Assembly: GCF_000428945.1 (NCBI RefSeq)
Contig: NZ_AUAX01000021.1
Coordinates: 62,001 to 126,000, forward strand
DNA length: 64,000 bases
Direction of reading: 5' to 3'
Source of the DNA: Hamadaea tsunoensis DSM 44101
GTDB taxonomy: Bacteria; Actinomycetota; Actinomycetes; Mycobacteriales; Micromonosporaceae
The position numbers were made by a program, and so were the translations under genes. This document shows, piece after piece, positions 1-8,047 of this stretch (position 1 is its first letter; every line of letters starts with the position of its first letter). Below the pieces are notes generated by a model. The model did not search any database and was not told the DNA's origin. It saw only the letters and a program-made list of their open reading frames with translations.

Positions 1-1618
1 TCGGGCTGCTGCTGATCGACGCTCCACATTGGAAGCGCCACAGTTCGTGGCCGTGGCGGGCGTCCAGCGCGAGCAGATAGCCGTCGGGCTGGCCGATGAA
101 CAGCAGGTCCCCGGCGGTGGTCAGGACGCCGTTGCCGTGGGCGACGGAGTAGGGCAGGCGGCGTTTCCAGGCGACCTTGTTGGTGGACGCGTCGACGGCG
201 ACCACGCCGCCGGTCTGATATTCGCCGGGCGGCCGCAGGCCGTTGCTGGCTTCGGTGAGGGAGTGGGCGGCGGCGACGTAGCCGTAGCCGGTGTACATGA
301 AGCCGGTGCTGTGGCTGAAGGACTGGTGGGCCCAGTCCGCGCCGCCGCCGTGGCCGGGGATGGTCAGGATCGGGATGTCCCAGTGCGGGTCGTACAGGGC
401 GCCCTGGACGTAGTTGGGCACGGCCCGGTTGGGGTCACCCGGAACGTCGGTGCCCAGCGGCTGGTCGACGACCCGGTTCTCGGTCCATGGTCCCTGCCGG
501 GGGAACGGCTGGGTGGGCCACGTCTTCTGCCGTGGTTCCTGCGGCACGGGGACTTCGTCGATGCCCAGCGGCGCGGTGCCGTCGGTGCGGTCGAGGATGA
601 AGTACATCCCGGACTTGGAGCCGTAGACGACCAGCTTGCGCGTGCGGCCGTGGATCTTCGTGTCGACCAGGACGGGGGCCATGGTGTTGTCCATGTCCCA
701 GATGCCGTGGTGGATGGACTGGAAATGCCACCGGTACTGGCCGGTCTTGAGGTCCATGGCCACCAGTGCGCTGGAGAACAGGTTCTGCCCGCCGCGCTGC
801 GATCCGTCCTGTGAGGACTTGCTGCCGCGGGCGTTGCCGAAGGCCCAGTAGACCAGGCCGAGTTCGGGGTCGACGGCCGGATGCATCCAGGGCGCGGCGC
901 CGCCGGTCTGCCAGGAGGTGCCCTCCCAGGTGTCGTTGCCGATCTCGCCGGGGCCGGGCGCGCCCCAGAAGTGCCAGACGACGTCGCCGGTATGGGCGTC
1001 CAGGGCGAGGGCGGCGTTGCGGTCGCTGTCGTGGGTGCCGACGTAGAGCAGGCCGTCGTAGTGGGTGACGGCGACCTTCTCCATCCCGCCGTAGCCGGTG
1101 ATCTGCTTCTCCCAGGCCACGGCGCCGGTCTGCTGGTCCAGGGCGATGATCCAGCTGCCCTTGCCGTGGGTGAAGACCAGGCCGTCGCCGACGGCGACAC
1201 CGCGGCGGGTCAGGGTGCCGCGGGTCTGGCGGTAGACCCATTTGGTGACGCCGGTCTTGCCGTCGACGGCGAACACGTTGCCGTACGCCGATTCGATGTA
1301 GAGCACGCCGTCGACGGCCACGGCGGTGCTCTGGTTGGTGCCGGTGGTGATGCCGCCCTCGATCCGGTTGAGCCACGCGCCGCCGAGGCGGTGGATGTTG
1401 CCGTGGTGGACGTCGCGCAGGGCGGTGTAGTTCTGGTTGCCGTAGTTGCCGCCGACTTTCGGGAAGTCGCGGGTCGCCGCGGCGACCGGATCGGGCACTG
1501 CGGGGGCGCAGGACCGATCGTCGGCCGGTGCGGCGCCGGCCGTGCCGGGCAGGAGGGTGGCGCCGACCGCGGTCGCGGCCGCGCCGGTCAGGACGGTACG
1601 TCGGGGGAGCTGGGCCAT
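1..1618 (-). CDS. PQQ-dependent (quinoprotein) dehydrogenase, 3' end outside window
   Basis: Predicted exported quinoprotein alcohol/polyol dehydrogenase with a beta-propeller fold. The start is ATG at 1618, preceded by GAGGTGA at about 5 nt. The N-terminus MAQLPRRTVLTGAA is a twin-arginine signal, with a probable cleavage site near GTAGAAPA. The mature part carries repeated propeller blades, seen as recurring 'A-[VL]-D-x-x-T-G-x-x-x-W' blade motifs. The segment HHGIWDMDNTMAPV resembles the catalytic-Asp region of PQQ dehydrogenases. About 539 codons are present and the C-terminus is cut by the window edge. It lies downstream of, and in the same direction as, the TetR gene, but after a terminator, so it has its own promoter. 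The substrate is unknown; a quinate- or alcohol-type substrate would suit the neighbouring dehydrogenase genes. A BamB-like non-enzymatic propeller is the main alternative. Confidence 0.85.
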   Translation of the reverse strand, partial: MAQLPRRTVLTGAAATAVGATLLPGTAGAAPADDRSCAPAVPDPVAAATRDFPKVGGNYGNQNYTALRDVHHGNIHRLGGAWLNRIEGGITTGTNQSTAVAVDGVLYIESAYGNVFAVDGKTGVTKWVYRQTRGTLTRRGVAVGDGLVFTHGKGSWIIALDQQTGAVAWEKQITGYGGMEKVAVTHYDGLLYVGTHDSDRNAALALDAHTGDVVWHFWGAPGPGEIGNDTWEGTSWQTGGAAPWMHPAVDPELGLVYWAFGNARGSKSSQDGSQRGGQNLFSSALVAMDLKTGQYRWHFQSIHHGIWDMDNTMAPVLVDTKIHGRTRKLVVYGSKSGMYFILDRTDGTAPLGIDEVPVPQEPRQKTWPTQPFPRQGPWTENRVVDQPLGTDVPGDPNRAVPNYVQGALYDPHWDIPILTIPGHGGGADWAHQSFSHSTGFMYTGYGYVAAAHSLTEASNGLRPPGEYQTGGVVAVDASTNKVAWKRRLPYSVAHGNGVLTTAGDLLFIGQPDGYLLALDARHGHELWRFQCGASISSSP

Positions 1619-1686
1619 GCTGGTCACCTCGTTGTCTGATGCCGAGGACCGATGGGATGCCGGCGGTACAACGCCCGGAGCTGCGT

Positions 1687-1733
1687 TGGTCCACTAGATG
1701 GACCAGATGTACCGCCTAGAGGTACCGCGTCAA
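1687..1733 (-). promoter_or_regulatory. Promoter and operator of the PQQ dehydrogenase gene
   Basis: On the minus strand, TTGACG (1733-1728) and TACATC (1711-1706) are separated by 16 nt and read toward the gene starting at 1618. Directly downstream, over the expected start point, lies the inverted repeat TGGTCCACTAGATGGACCA (1687-1705; perfect 7-bp arms, 5-nt spacer). On the plus strand GTACCGC occurs twice with a 13-bp period (1709, 1722) inside the promoter. This arrangement suits a repressor or activator site. The cognate regulator is not identified; the local IclR protein is a candidate because related sequence precedes the aldehyde dehydrogenase gene. Confidence 0.55.
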
Positions 1734-1796
1734 TATAGGACGACGCCACTGCGTGGCGCAAGCAATCTTGGGGCGGCGGATGAAGGGATCGAACAA

Positions 1797-1827
1797 GAGC
1801 CGCCGGTCCTGAAGGGACCGACGGCTC
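1797..1827 (-). terminator. Stem-loop terminator after the TetR gene
   Basis: Arms of 13 bp (1797-1809 and 1815-1827, one G:T-compatible mismatch) with a 5-nt loop start about 25 nt beyond the TetR stop codon at 1852. There is no long T-run, which is usual for high-GC actinomycetes. It separates TetR transcription from the PQQ dehydrogenase gene. Confidence 0.6.
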
Positions 1828-1851
1828 ACCGCAGCGCGAGAAACGTGGCCG

Positions 1852-2496
1852 TCAGGCGGCCAAGAAGCGGACCACCATGTCGCCGAGCATGGTCCGGTAA
1901 TGCCCGCGTTCGGCCGGATCCACCAGGTCGCGATCGAAGATCGCGCCGAAGGTGTGCCGGTTGGCCACCCGGAAGAAGCAGTACGAGCTGATCATCATGT
2001 GCAGGTCGATCGCGTCGCAGCCGGGCCGGAACACGCCCTGCTCACGGCCCCGGCGCAGCAGGACGTCGAGCTGGTGGACCACCGGCGTACGCAGATCCAC
2101 CGTCTGTACCAGTTCGGCCAGATGCTCGGCCCGGTGGATGTTCTCCACGCAGACCAGGCGAATGAAGTCCGGGTGCGCCTCGTGGTGGTCGAAGGTGGTC
2201 TCCGCGATCCGGCGCACCGCCGTGACCGGGTCCAGGTGGGCCACGTCGACGTCCTGTTCGGCGTCGCGGATGCGCATGTACGCACGTTGCAGCACGGCCA
2301 TGTACAGCTGCTTCTTGTTCTCGAAGTAGTAGTAGATCATCCGCTTGGTGGTCCGGGTCGCCGCGGCGATCTCGTCGACCCGCGCCCCGGCGTACCCGGC
2401 GGCGGCGAACTCGGCGGTGGCGACGTCGAGGATTTCGGCGCGCGTACGCTCCCGGTCGCGCTGTGGTTCCGTCGACGCCTGCGCCGTCGAGGTCAT
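1852..2496 (-). CDS. TetR/AcrR family transcriptional regulator
   Basis: 214 aa, the normal size for the family. The N-terminal TetR helix-turn-helix is clear: 'RAEILDVATAEFAAAGYAGA' at about residues 19-38, followed by VDEIAAATRTTKRMIYYYFENKKQLYMA. The C-terminal part is the ligand-binding helical bundle. The gene is divergent from the shikimate-dehydrogenase-like gene at 2631, and the intergenic region holds a strong promoter with a TetR-like palindrome over its start site. It therefore probably represses that gene and perhaps itself. The inducer is unknown. A terminator follows the gene. Confidence 0.93.
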   Translation of the reverse strand: MTSTAQASTEPQRDRERTRAEILDVATAEFAAAGYAGARVDEIAAATRTTKRMIYYYFENKKQLYMAVLQRAYMRIRDAEQDVDVAHLDPVTAVRRIAETTFDHHEAHPDFIRLVCVENIHRAEHLAELVQTVDLRTPVVHQLDVLLRRGREQGVFRPGCDAIDLHMMISSYCFFRVANRHTFGAIFDRDLVDPAERGHYRTMLGDMVVRFLAA

Positions 2497-2571
2497 GCCG
2501 CACCCCTTCCTGGGCTACCGCCTGGTGCCGTCGGACCGCCGGCGTCGATGTCTCAAGCGTCTCACGAGGTC

Positions 2572-2600
2572 TTGACAGGGAGCGACCGGGAGCAGATAAC
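2572..2600 (+). promoter_or_regulatory. Promoter of the shikimate/quinate-dehydrogenase-like gene
   Basis: TTGACA at 2572-2577 and GATAAC at 2595-2600 are separated by 17 nt, close to the vegetative consensus. The predicted transcript starts near 2607, inside the adjoining palindrome. Confidence 0.6.
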
Positions 2601-2622
2601 TAACGTACTAGTTCGTACATTA
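2601..2622. promoter_or_regulatory. TetR-type operator
   Basis: A 22-bp pseudo-palindrome with arms TAAyGTAC and GTACrTTA (16 of 22 positions symmetric). It starts right after the -10 box and ends 8 bp before the ATG at 2631, just ahead of the ribosome-binding site. Length, symmetry and position match a TetR repressor site, and the divergent TetR gene (start 2496) is the obvious partner. Confidence 0.65.
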
Positions 2623-2630
2623 CTGGAGGC

Positions 2631-3509
2631 ATGGTGAGGGCGGAACGCTACCTGGTGGGGCTCATCGGCGCGGGTATCGCCGGCTCCCTCACACCGCTGC
2701 TGCATGAACGCGAGGCGGACCGGCTGGGCGTGCGCTACCTGTACCAGCTGATGGACCTGCACGACCTGGGGTTGCGCCCCGAAGCGATCGGCGACCTGAT
2801 CTCCCAGGCGCAGCGGCTCGGCTTCACCGGGTTGAACGTGACCCATCCGTGCAAGCAACTGGCGGTCGGTCACCTCGACGAACTGTCGCCCGACGCCCAG
2901 GTCCTGGGGGCGGTCAACACGATCGTCTTTCGTGACGGGCGCCGGATCGGCCACAACACCGACTGGTCGGGGTTCGCGGCGTCGATGACCCGAGGGCTGC
3001 CGGATGCCCGGATGTCCGACGTGGTGTTGCTGGGCGCGGGCGGCGCGGGCACGGCCGTCGGATACGCGCTGCTCAAGAAGGGCGCGCAGCGGCTGACGAT
3101 CGTCGACGTCGCCGACGGTCGGGCCGAGCGGCTGCGGGACGTGCTCAGCGCCGCCGCCGCGCCGGGTCAGGTGGTCGTCGCCGCCCGGCCGGCGGGCCTG
3201 GGCGCTCGGCTGGCGGACGCCGACGGGCTCGTCAACGCCACCGCGGTCGGCATGACCCCCGACACCCGCACGCCGGTCCCAGCTGAGCTGCTGCACCCGA
3301 AGCTGTGGGTGACCGACATCGTCTACCGGCCGTTGCAGACGCCGCTGCTGGCCGACGCGCGGGCGGTCGGCTGCCGCACCCTCGACGGCAGCGGCATGAC
3401 CGTCTACCAAGCGGTGGACGCGTTGCGCCTGTTCACCGGACGCGACCCGGACGCCGAGCGGATGCTTCAGCACATGCAGCGCCTCATCGGCGGCCGCTCC
3501 GATGACTGA
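2631..3509 (+). CDS. Shikimate/quinate dehydrogenase-like NAD(P)-dependent oxidoreductase
   Basis: 292 aa, AroE family: reversible oxidation of shikimate or quinate to the 3-dehydro acid in the cytoplasm. The substrate domain carries NVTHPCKQ with the catalytic Lys75, and HNTDWSGF with the catalytic Asp111. The Rossmann domain has GAGGAGTA (about residues 138-145), and the C-terminus has the expected 'DGSGMTVYQAV' segment. GGAGG at 2625 lies only 1 nt from the ATG, so the following GTG codon (2634) may be the real start. A lone, TetR-controlled copy beside catabolic genes suggests quinate/shikimate catabolism rather than aromatic amino acid synthesis. This is inference; the sequence does not separate shikimate from quinate specificity. 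Confidence 0.88.
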   Translation: MVRAERYLVGLIGAGIAGSLTPLLHEREADRLGVRYLYQLMDLHDLGLRPEAIGDLISQAQRLGFTGLNVTHPCKQLAVGHLDELSPDAQVLGAVNTIVFRDGRRIGHNTDWSGFAASMTRGLPDARMSDVVLLGAGGAGTAVGYALLKKGAQRLTIVDVADGRAERLRDVLSAAAAPGQVVVAARPAGLGARLADADGLVNATAVGMTPDTRTPVPAELLHPKLWVTDIVYRPLQTPLLADARAVGCRTLDGSGMTVYQAVDALRLFTGRDPDAERMLQHMQRLIGGRSDD

Positions 3510-3531
3510 GGGTCGTGCGCCGGCGGGCGGG

Positions 3532-4317
3532 TCACAACTGTGCGGGCAGGATCCCGGGCGGGATGGGCCCCTTGTTGCGCCGGCCCTGCTGGCTTTCTTC
3601 CCAGGCGTGGGCGAGGATGCCGACGCTGCGGCTGAGCACGAACAGGCCACGCGCCAGCGGCGCGGCGAACCCGAGTTCGGCGTAGATGATCGCGGTGGCG
3701 CCGTCGATGTTCATCGGGACGGGGCGGCGGCCCGGCCGGTCGAGTGCGGCCTCGACGGCCAGCCCGGCGGCCAGGAACCGGCCCTCGACCAGCCCGTCGG
3801 CGACCGCCTGCTCGACCAGGGCCAGCAGCGGATCCCGGCGGGGGTCGCGCGGATGGAAGCGGTGACCGAAGCCGGGCAGGTAGCGGGTCTGCTGCCGCCA
3901 CGCGGCCATCGTTTCGGCGGTTGCGGTGGCGACGTCCGCGCCGCCGTCCTGGCGCCGGCAGATGTCGGTCAGCAGTTCCACACATTGCTGGCCGGCGCCG
4001 CCGTGCGAGTCGCCGAGCATGTTGACGCCGGTGGCGATGGCGTTGTTGAGGCCGACGCCGCAGGTGGCCGCCATCCGGGCGGCCGCGATCGACGGTGCGT
4101 GCGGGCCGTGGTCGACACCGGCGACCAGCGCGGCTTCCAGCAGCCGGGCGGCCGCCGGGTCCGGAATTTCGCCGCGCAGCATCAGCCACACCATGTCGGC
4201 GAACCCGGTCGTGCCGATGAGGTCTTGGACCGGGCGGCCCCGCAGTTCAACGACGCCGGGCTCCATCCGCGACACTCCGGTGGCCCACCAGGCGGCCACG
4301 TCCTCGACGCTGGTCAT
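3532..4317 (-). CDS. Citryl-CoA lyase / citrate synthase-like protein
   Basis: 261 aa from ATG 4317, which overlaps the stop of the upstream CoA-transferase in an ATGA junction; an upstream ATG at 4341 is possible but less likely. The protein corresponds to the C-terminal catalytic half of citrate synthase as found in citryl-CoA lyases. Visible motifs are HGPHAPS, GDSHGGAG (His105) and PGFGHRFHP. The expected reaction is cleavage or formation of a hydroxyacyl-CoA into acetyl-CoA plus a 2-oxo acid. Coupling to a CoA-transferase suggests the sequence: free hydroxy acid to CoA ester, then retro-Claisen cleavage. The substrate (citrate, citramalate or another) cannot be read from sequence. It converges with the gene ending at 3509 with only 22 bp between. 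Confidence 0.82.
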   Translation of the reverse strand: MTSVEDVAAWWATGVSRMEPGVVELRGRPVQDLIGTTGFADMVWLMLRGEIPDPAAARLLEAALVAGVDHGPHAPSIAAARMAATCGVGLNNAIATGVNMLGDSHGGAGQQCVELLTDICRRQDGGADVATATAETMAAWRQQTRYLPGFGHRFHPRDPRRDPLLALVEQAVADGLVEGRFLAAGLAVEAALDRPGRRPVPMNIDGATAIIYAELGFAAPLARGLFVLSRSVGILAHAWEESQQGRRNKGPIPPGILPAQL

Positions 4318-5516
4318 CGGTTCTCCTGTTCCGCGGTCCACGCCGAGATCAGGTCGCTGACCTGTTCGTTGTGTTCACCGAGCAGCGGCGGCGGGCCTGC
4401 CGGGTGGCCGCGGTGTCCGTCGATGAGAATCCCGCTGCCGCTGACCCGCACCAGGCGCGCGGCGACACCCGACTCGGCCGGCTCCGGGAACGGCAGGTCG
4501 AGAAAGAACTCACGGTCGGTCAGATGGGGTAGCTCGACGGCTTCGGCGACGGTCAGGATCCGCGCCGCGGGCACACCGGCCGCGGTCAACGCCTGCTCCC
4601 AGTGCAGGGCGCCGTGGGCGCTGAGCGCCTTGTTGAGTTCCCGGTTGAGCTCGTCGCGGTTGTTCTTGCGCCCCAGGGCTCGTTCGAACCGTGGATCGGT
4701 GATCAGGTCGGGGCGGCCGACGACATGACACAGGCTCTCGAACTGGCGTTGCTGATTGGCGGCGATGTTGAGCGGCCCGTCAGCCGTCTCGAACGTGCCC
4801 GACGGGGCGGCGGTGGCGTTCTGGTCGCCCATGGGCAGCGGAGCGACCCCGGCGACCAGGTAGTTCGACAGCGGCCAGCCCATCGTGGACAGACTCGCCT
4901 CCAGCATGGACACGTCGATGAAGCAGCCTTCGCCGGTGCGTTCCCGCCCGGCGATCGCGGCCGCGACAGCCAGCGCGGCAGTCAGCCCGCCGATCGTGTC
5001 GCAGACCGGGAACCCGACCCGCTGAGGAGCGGTGTCCGCGGTCCCGGTGATGCTCATCATTCCCGACATGCCCTGAATGATCTGGTCGTAGGCGGGCGCC
5101 TGGCTCAGCGGCCCGGTCTGCCCGAACCCGCTGATGGCGCAGTAGACCAGCCGCGGATTGAGCTCACGCAGCCGGTCCCAGTCGAATCCGAGCCGGGCCA
5201 GGACCCCGGGCCGGAAGTTCTCCACCAGCACGTCGGCGTGCCGGACCAGTTCGGTGAAGGAGTCGCGCCCGGACTCCTCCTTCAGGTTGAGCTCGATCGA
5301 CTTCTTGCCCGCGTTCTGGGCCAGGAAGGACGCGCCCAGGCCGAGGTCGTTGAGGTCGGGGTCGGCGCCGAGCCGGCGGGCCAGGTCGCCCTGACCGGGA
5401 ACCTCGATCTTCACCACCTCGGCGCCCAGCAGCATCAGCTGATAGGTGCAGTAAGGCCCGGCCAAAACATTGGTCAGGTCGAGCAGCCGGACGCCGGAAA
5501 GCGGTCCTTGGCGCAT
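4314..5516 (-). CDS. Class III (CaiB/BaiF) CoA-transferase
   Basis: 400 aa, the usual length for the family. The N-terminus GVRLLDLTNVLAGPYCTYQLM with GAEVVKIE is the CoA-binding signature. The catalytic Asp is probably Asp173 in PVCDTIGG, which forms the acyl-aspartate intermediate. It moves CoA between carboxylic acids. Translation is coupled to the downstream citryl-CoA-lyase-like gene through an ATGA overlap. The upstream IclR gene (5562-6350) reads in the same direction 45 bp away, so the three may share a transcript. The acid activated is unknown. Confidence 0.92.
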   Translation of the reverse strand: MRQGPLSGVRLLDLTNVLAGPYCTYQLMLLGAEVVKIEVPGQGDLARRLGADPDLNDLGLGASFLAQNAGKKSIELNLKEESGRDSFTELVRHADVLVENFRPGVLARLGFDWDRLRELNPRLVYCAISGFGQTGPLSQAPAYDQIIQGMSGMMSITGTADTAPQRVGFPVCDTIGGLTAALAVAAAIAGRERTGEGCFIDVSMLEASLSTMGWPLSNYLVAGVAPLPMGDQNATAAPSGTFETADGPLNIAANQQRQFESLCHVVGRPDLITDPRFERALGRKNNRDELNRELNKALSAHGALHWEQALTAAGVPAARILTVAEAVELPHLTDREFFLDLPFPEPAESGVAARLVRVSGSGILIDGHRGHPAGPPPLLGEHNEQVSDLISAWTAEQENR

Positions 5517-5561
5517 GCGCGTACTCCTCGGGAAGCGCTGGACGGGCCGCGGCGCATCGGG

Positions 5562-6350
5562 TCAGGTCGCCGAGCCCACCGGCTCGAAGCCCCGATCCGA
5601 CATGCGCTTGGCCATTTCCTTGAGATCGGCGACGAACTCGGCGATCCGCTGATCGGTGAACCGCAGCGTGGGACCGCTCAGCGACAACGCGGCGACCACC
5701 GAGCCGGAATGCCCGACGACCGGGACAGCCACCGCCGACAGGCCGTCTTCGCGCTCGCCGTGGCTGAACGCGAAGCCCTGTACCGCCGCCTCGTCGATCC
5801 ACTCCTGCAAGCGGCGTACGTGCTGCTCGCCGTAGGGGGAACTGCGCGCGACCCGGGACAGCAGGGTCGCGTTCGCGTCGCGCAACAGGACTTTCGCCGC
5901 GGCACCGGCCCACATCGGCAGCTCGTCGCCCACGTGGACCACGTGCCGCAGCGGCTGCGGGCTTTCCTGCTGCGCGATGCAGACCCGGTAGATGTCGCGG
6001 GCGACATACAGGTTGACCGTTTCACGCTGGCGGGCGGCCAGCTCCCGCATCATCCGCTTGGTCTCCGGCGGCATCTCCCAGCTGCTGCGGGCCAGGTGCG
6101 CCCAACGCCACAGGCCCGGGCCGGCCATATAGCCGCCGGCCGTCGCCCAGACCAGGCCGCTTTGCTCCAGCGTGGACAGCAACCGGATGACGGTGGTCTT
6201 GGGCAGGCCGGTCGCCTCGACGACGTCGCGGATCGAGATGGTCGACCTGTCCTCGGTCAGCAGCGACAGGATGTCCAGTGCCCGCTGGACACTGCGTACG
6301 CCCTGCGGATCGCCCTGCTGATCCGGCTCGCGGTTGGGTGCCGACTTCAC
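5562..6350 (-). CDS. IclR family transcriptional regulator
   Basis: 262 aa from GTG 6350, chosen because GAGGAA precedes it by about 5 nt and because the winged HTH starts shortly after (GVRSVQRALDILSLL, then 'IRDVVEATGLPKTTVIRLLSTL'). The C-terminal effector domain includes GDELPMWAGAAAKVLL and 'AVAVPVVGHSGSVVAALSLSGP', typical of IclR proteins. It is divergent from the aldehyde dehydrogenase operon and leads into the CoA-transferase genes, so it probably controls both directions in response to a small organic acid. The reading frame stays open upstream of the GTG, but that extension is basic and low in complexity and is not believed. Confidence 0.92.
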   Translation of the reverse strand: MKSAPNREPDQQGDPQGVRSVQRALDILSLLTEDRSTISIRDVVEATGLPKTTVIRLLSTLEQSGLVWATAGGYMAGPGLWRWAHLARSSWEMPPETKRMMRELAARQRETVNLYVARDIYRVCIAQQESPQPLRHVVHVGDELPMWAGAAAKVLLRDANATLLSRVARSSPYGEQHVRRLQEWIDEAAVQGFAFSHGEREDGLSAVAVPVVGHSGSVVAALSLSGPTLRFTDQRIAEFVADLKEMAKRMSDRGFEPVGSAT

Positions 6351-6504
6351 GGTTCCTCGCTTCCTGGCCTCCGCACGGTCCCGGTGGGAGGCGCATTGGG
6401 ACCTGACTGTCGACCGATTCTCGCGCCCGGCCGGTCTTTTCACGCATCCGTAACGTTCTCGAATCGCCCTCTTGCCAGACCGTCGGGACGACCGTACCTT
6501 ACAC

Positions 6505-6545
6505 CTAGTCCGTATAGCGGTCCAGTGGTACCGCACAGTGGTTCA
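6505..6545 (+). promoter_or_regulatory. Candidate regulatory region of the aldehyde dehydrogenase/transport operon
   Basis: The region in front of the gene at 6566 contains GTATAGC (a -10-like TATAGC), the inverted repeat GCGGT-N8-ACCGC (6517-6534), and CAGTGGT twice with a 13-bp period (6523 and 6536). GGTCCA and GGTACCGC both occur also in the promoter at 1687-1733. This is a plausible IclR binding region; no exact consensus is claimed. Confidence 0.4.
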
Positions 6546-6565
6546 GAGATCGAGAGGGCCTGAGG

Positions 6566-8047
6566 ATGCTCGAAACGATCCTGGCGACGCGCACCGCCGA
6601 CGCGGTGGTCGAAGCGCCGTCCTACATCGCCGGCCGTTGGGTCACCGACGGGACATGGCACGACAGGCAGGGCCCCTACCTCCGCCGGACGGTCAGCCGA
6701 TCGGTGGCCGCCTCCGAACAGGACATCGCGGCCGCGGTCGCATACGCACCAGCCGCAGCGAAGACCATGGCCCGGCTCTCGCCGGCCCGGCGGGCGGAGG
6801 TCCTGGAGGCCGCCGCCCTCGCCGCATCGGTACGCCGCGACGACATTGCCCGGCTGATCGCCCTGGAACTGGGCAAGCCACTCAAAGACGGCCGCGGTGA
6901 ACTCGACCGGGTCGCCGACACGTTCCTGGTCTGCGCGGCCGAAGCCCGCCAGATCGGCGGCGAAGTCCTGCCGGTGGCCGGCTTCGCCCGCGGCGTGGGC
7001 AACACCGCGCTGACCTACCGCGCCCCGGCCGGCGTCGCCCTGGCGATCACGCCCTTCAACGCGCCGGCCAACCTGCTGGCGCACAAGCTCGGCGCATCGT
7101 TCGCGGCCGGCAACACCACCATCGTCAAGGCCCCGCCGCAGGCCCCGGCGACCTCCGCGGCGATCGTCGCGCTGCTGCTGGCCGCCGGCGCTCCCGCCGA
7201 AGCGGTACAACTGCTGCACGGCGGCGGAGATGTCGGGGCAGCCCTGTGCGCCGCCGACCCGGTCGCGGTCATCAGCTTCACCGGCAGCGCCGAGACCGGT
7301 ACGGCCGTCGCCCGCGCTGCCGGCGCCAAGCGGCTGGTCCTCGAACTCGGCGGCAACGCCGCGACGATCGTCTGCGAAGATGCCGACATACCCGCCGCCG
7401 CCCGGGTCTGCGCCCGGACTGGATACTCCAACTCCGGGCAGAGCTGCATCTCGGTCCAGCGCATCTACGTCCACCGCAGCCGCTACGACGAATTCCTCGA
7501 CGTCCTGAGCACCGAGGTCAAGGGTTTGAAGGTCGGCGACCCGCTCGACCCGGACACCGACGTCGGCTCCATGGTCGATGACGCCGCCGCCCAGCGGGTC
7601 GCCGGCTGGGCCCAGCAGGCCGTCGCCGGGGGAGCGGTCCTCACGCTCGGCGGGGCGCTCGACGGCGCCACCCTGCAGCCGACCATCGTCGCCGGGCCGG
7701 CCCCCGACGCCGACATCGTCATCCGCGAAGTCTTCGGCGCCCTCGTCGCGGTCCTGGCCTACGACGACTTCGACGATGTCCTGGCCACCTGCAACACCAG
7801 CCGCTTCGGCCTGCAGGCGGGCCTGTTCACCCGCGACATCGGCCGCATCATCACCGCCTGGCGCGAACTGGAGGTCGGCGGCCTGGTCGTCAACGGCTCC
7901 TCCAACTTCCGCCTCGACCACGTCCCGTTCGGCGGTGTCAAAGACTCCGGCTTCGGCCGGGAAGCCCCCCGCCAGATGATCGAGGACTACACCGTTATCA
8001 AGACCCTGCTGCTGCGCGACATGTCCATCTGGGGGCAGACCCGATGA
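6566..8047 (+). CDS. NAD(P)-dependent aldehyde dehydrogenase
   Basis: 493 aa, full length for the ALDH superfamily; oxidises an aldehyde to its acid. Catalytic Cys294 lies in NSGQSCIS and general-base Glu260 in LVLELGGNA. The cofactor-binding FTGSAETG segment precedes them. The C-terminus has PFGGVKDSGFGRE, common in succinate-semialdehyde/lactaldehyde-type members. It is first in a tight operon: its stop overlaps the ATG of the ThDP enzyme (ATGA), followed by the ABC importer genes. It probably oxidises an aldehyde formed by the ThDP decarboxylase or by the PQQ dehydrogenase. The substrate is not determined. Confidence 0.93.
   Translation: MLETILATRTADAVVEAPSYIAGRWVTDGTWHDRQGPYLRRTVSRSVAASEQDIAAAVAYAPAAAKTMARLSPARRAEVLEAAALAASVRRDDIARLIALELGKPLKDGRGELDRVADTFLVCAAEARQIGGEVLPVAGFARGVGNTALTYRAPAGVALAITPFNAPANLLAHKLGASFAAGNTTIVKAPPQAPATSAAIVALLLAAGAPAEAVQLLHGGGDVGAALCAADPVAVISFTGSAETGTAVARAAGAKRLVLELGGNAATIVCEDADIPAAARVCARTGYSNSGQSCISVQRIYVHRSRYDEFLDVLSTEVKGLKVGDPLDPDTDVGSMVDDAAAQRVAGWAQQAVAGGAVLTLGGALDGATLQPTIVAGPAPDADIVIREVFGALVAVLAYDDFDDVLATCNTSRFGLQAGLFTRDIGRIITAWRELEVGGLVVNGSSNFRLDHVPFGGVKDSGFGREAPRQMIEDYTVIKTLLLRDMSIWGQTR

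Noticed and set aside
4602-6563. 653-codon plus-strand frame across the CoA-transferase and IclR genes
   Set aside because: Antisense shadow: Gly/Gln/Arg/Asp-rich with no recognisable domain, and it crosses two well-supported minus-strand genes.
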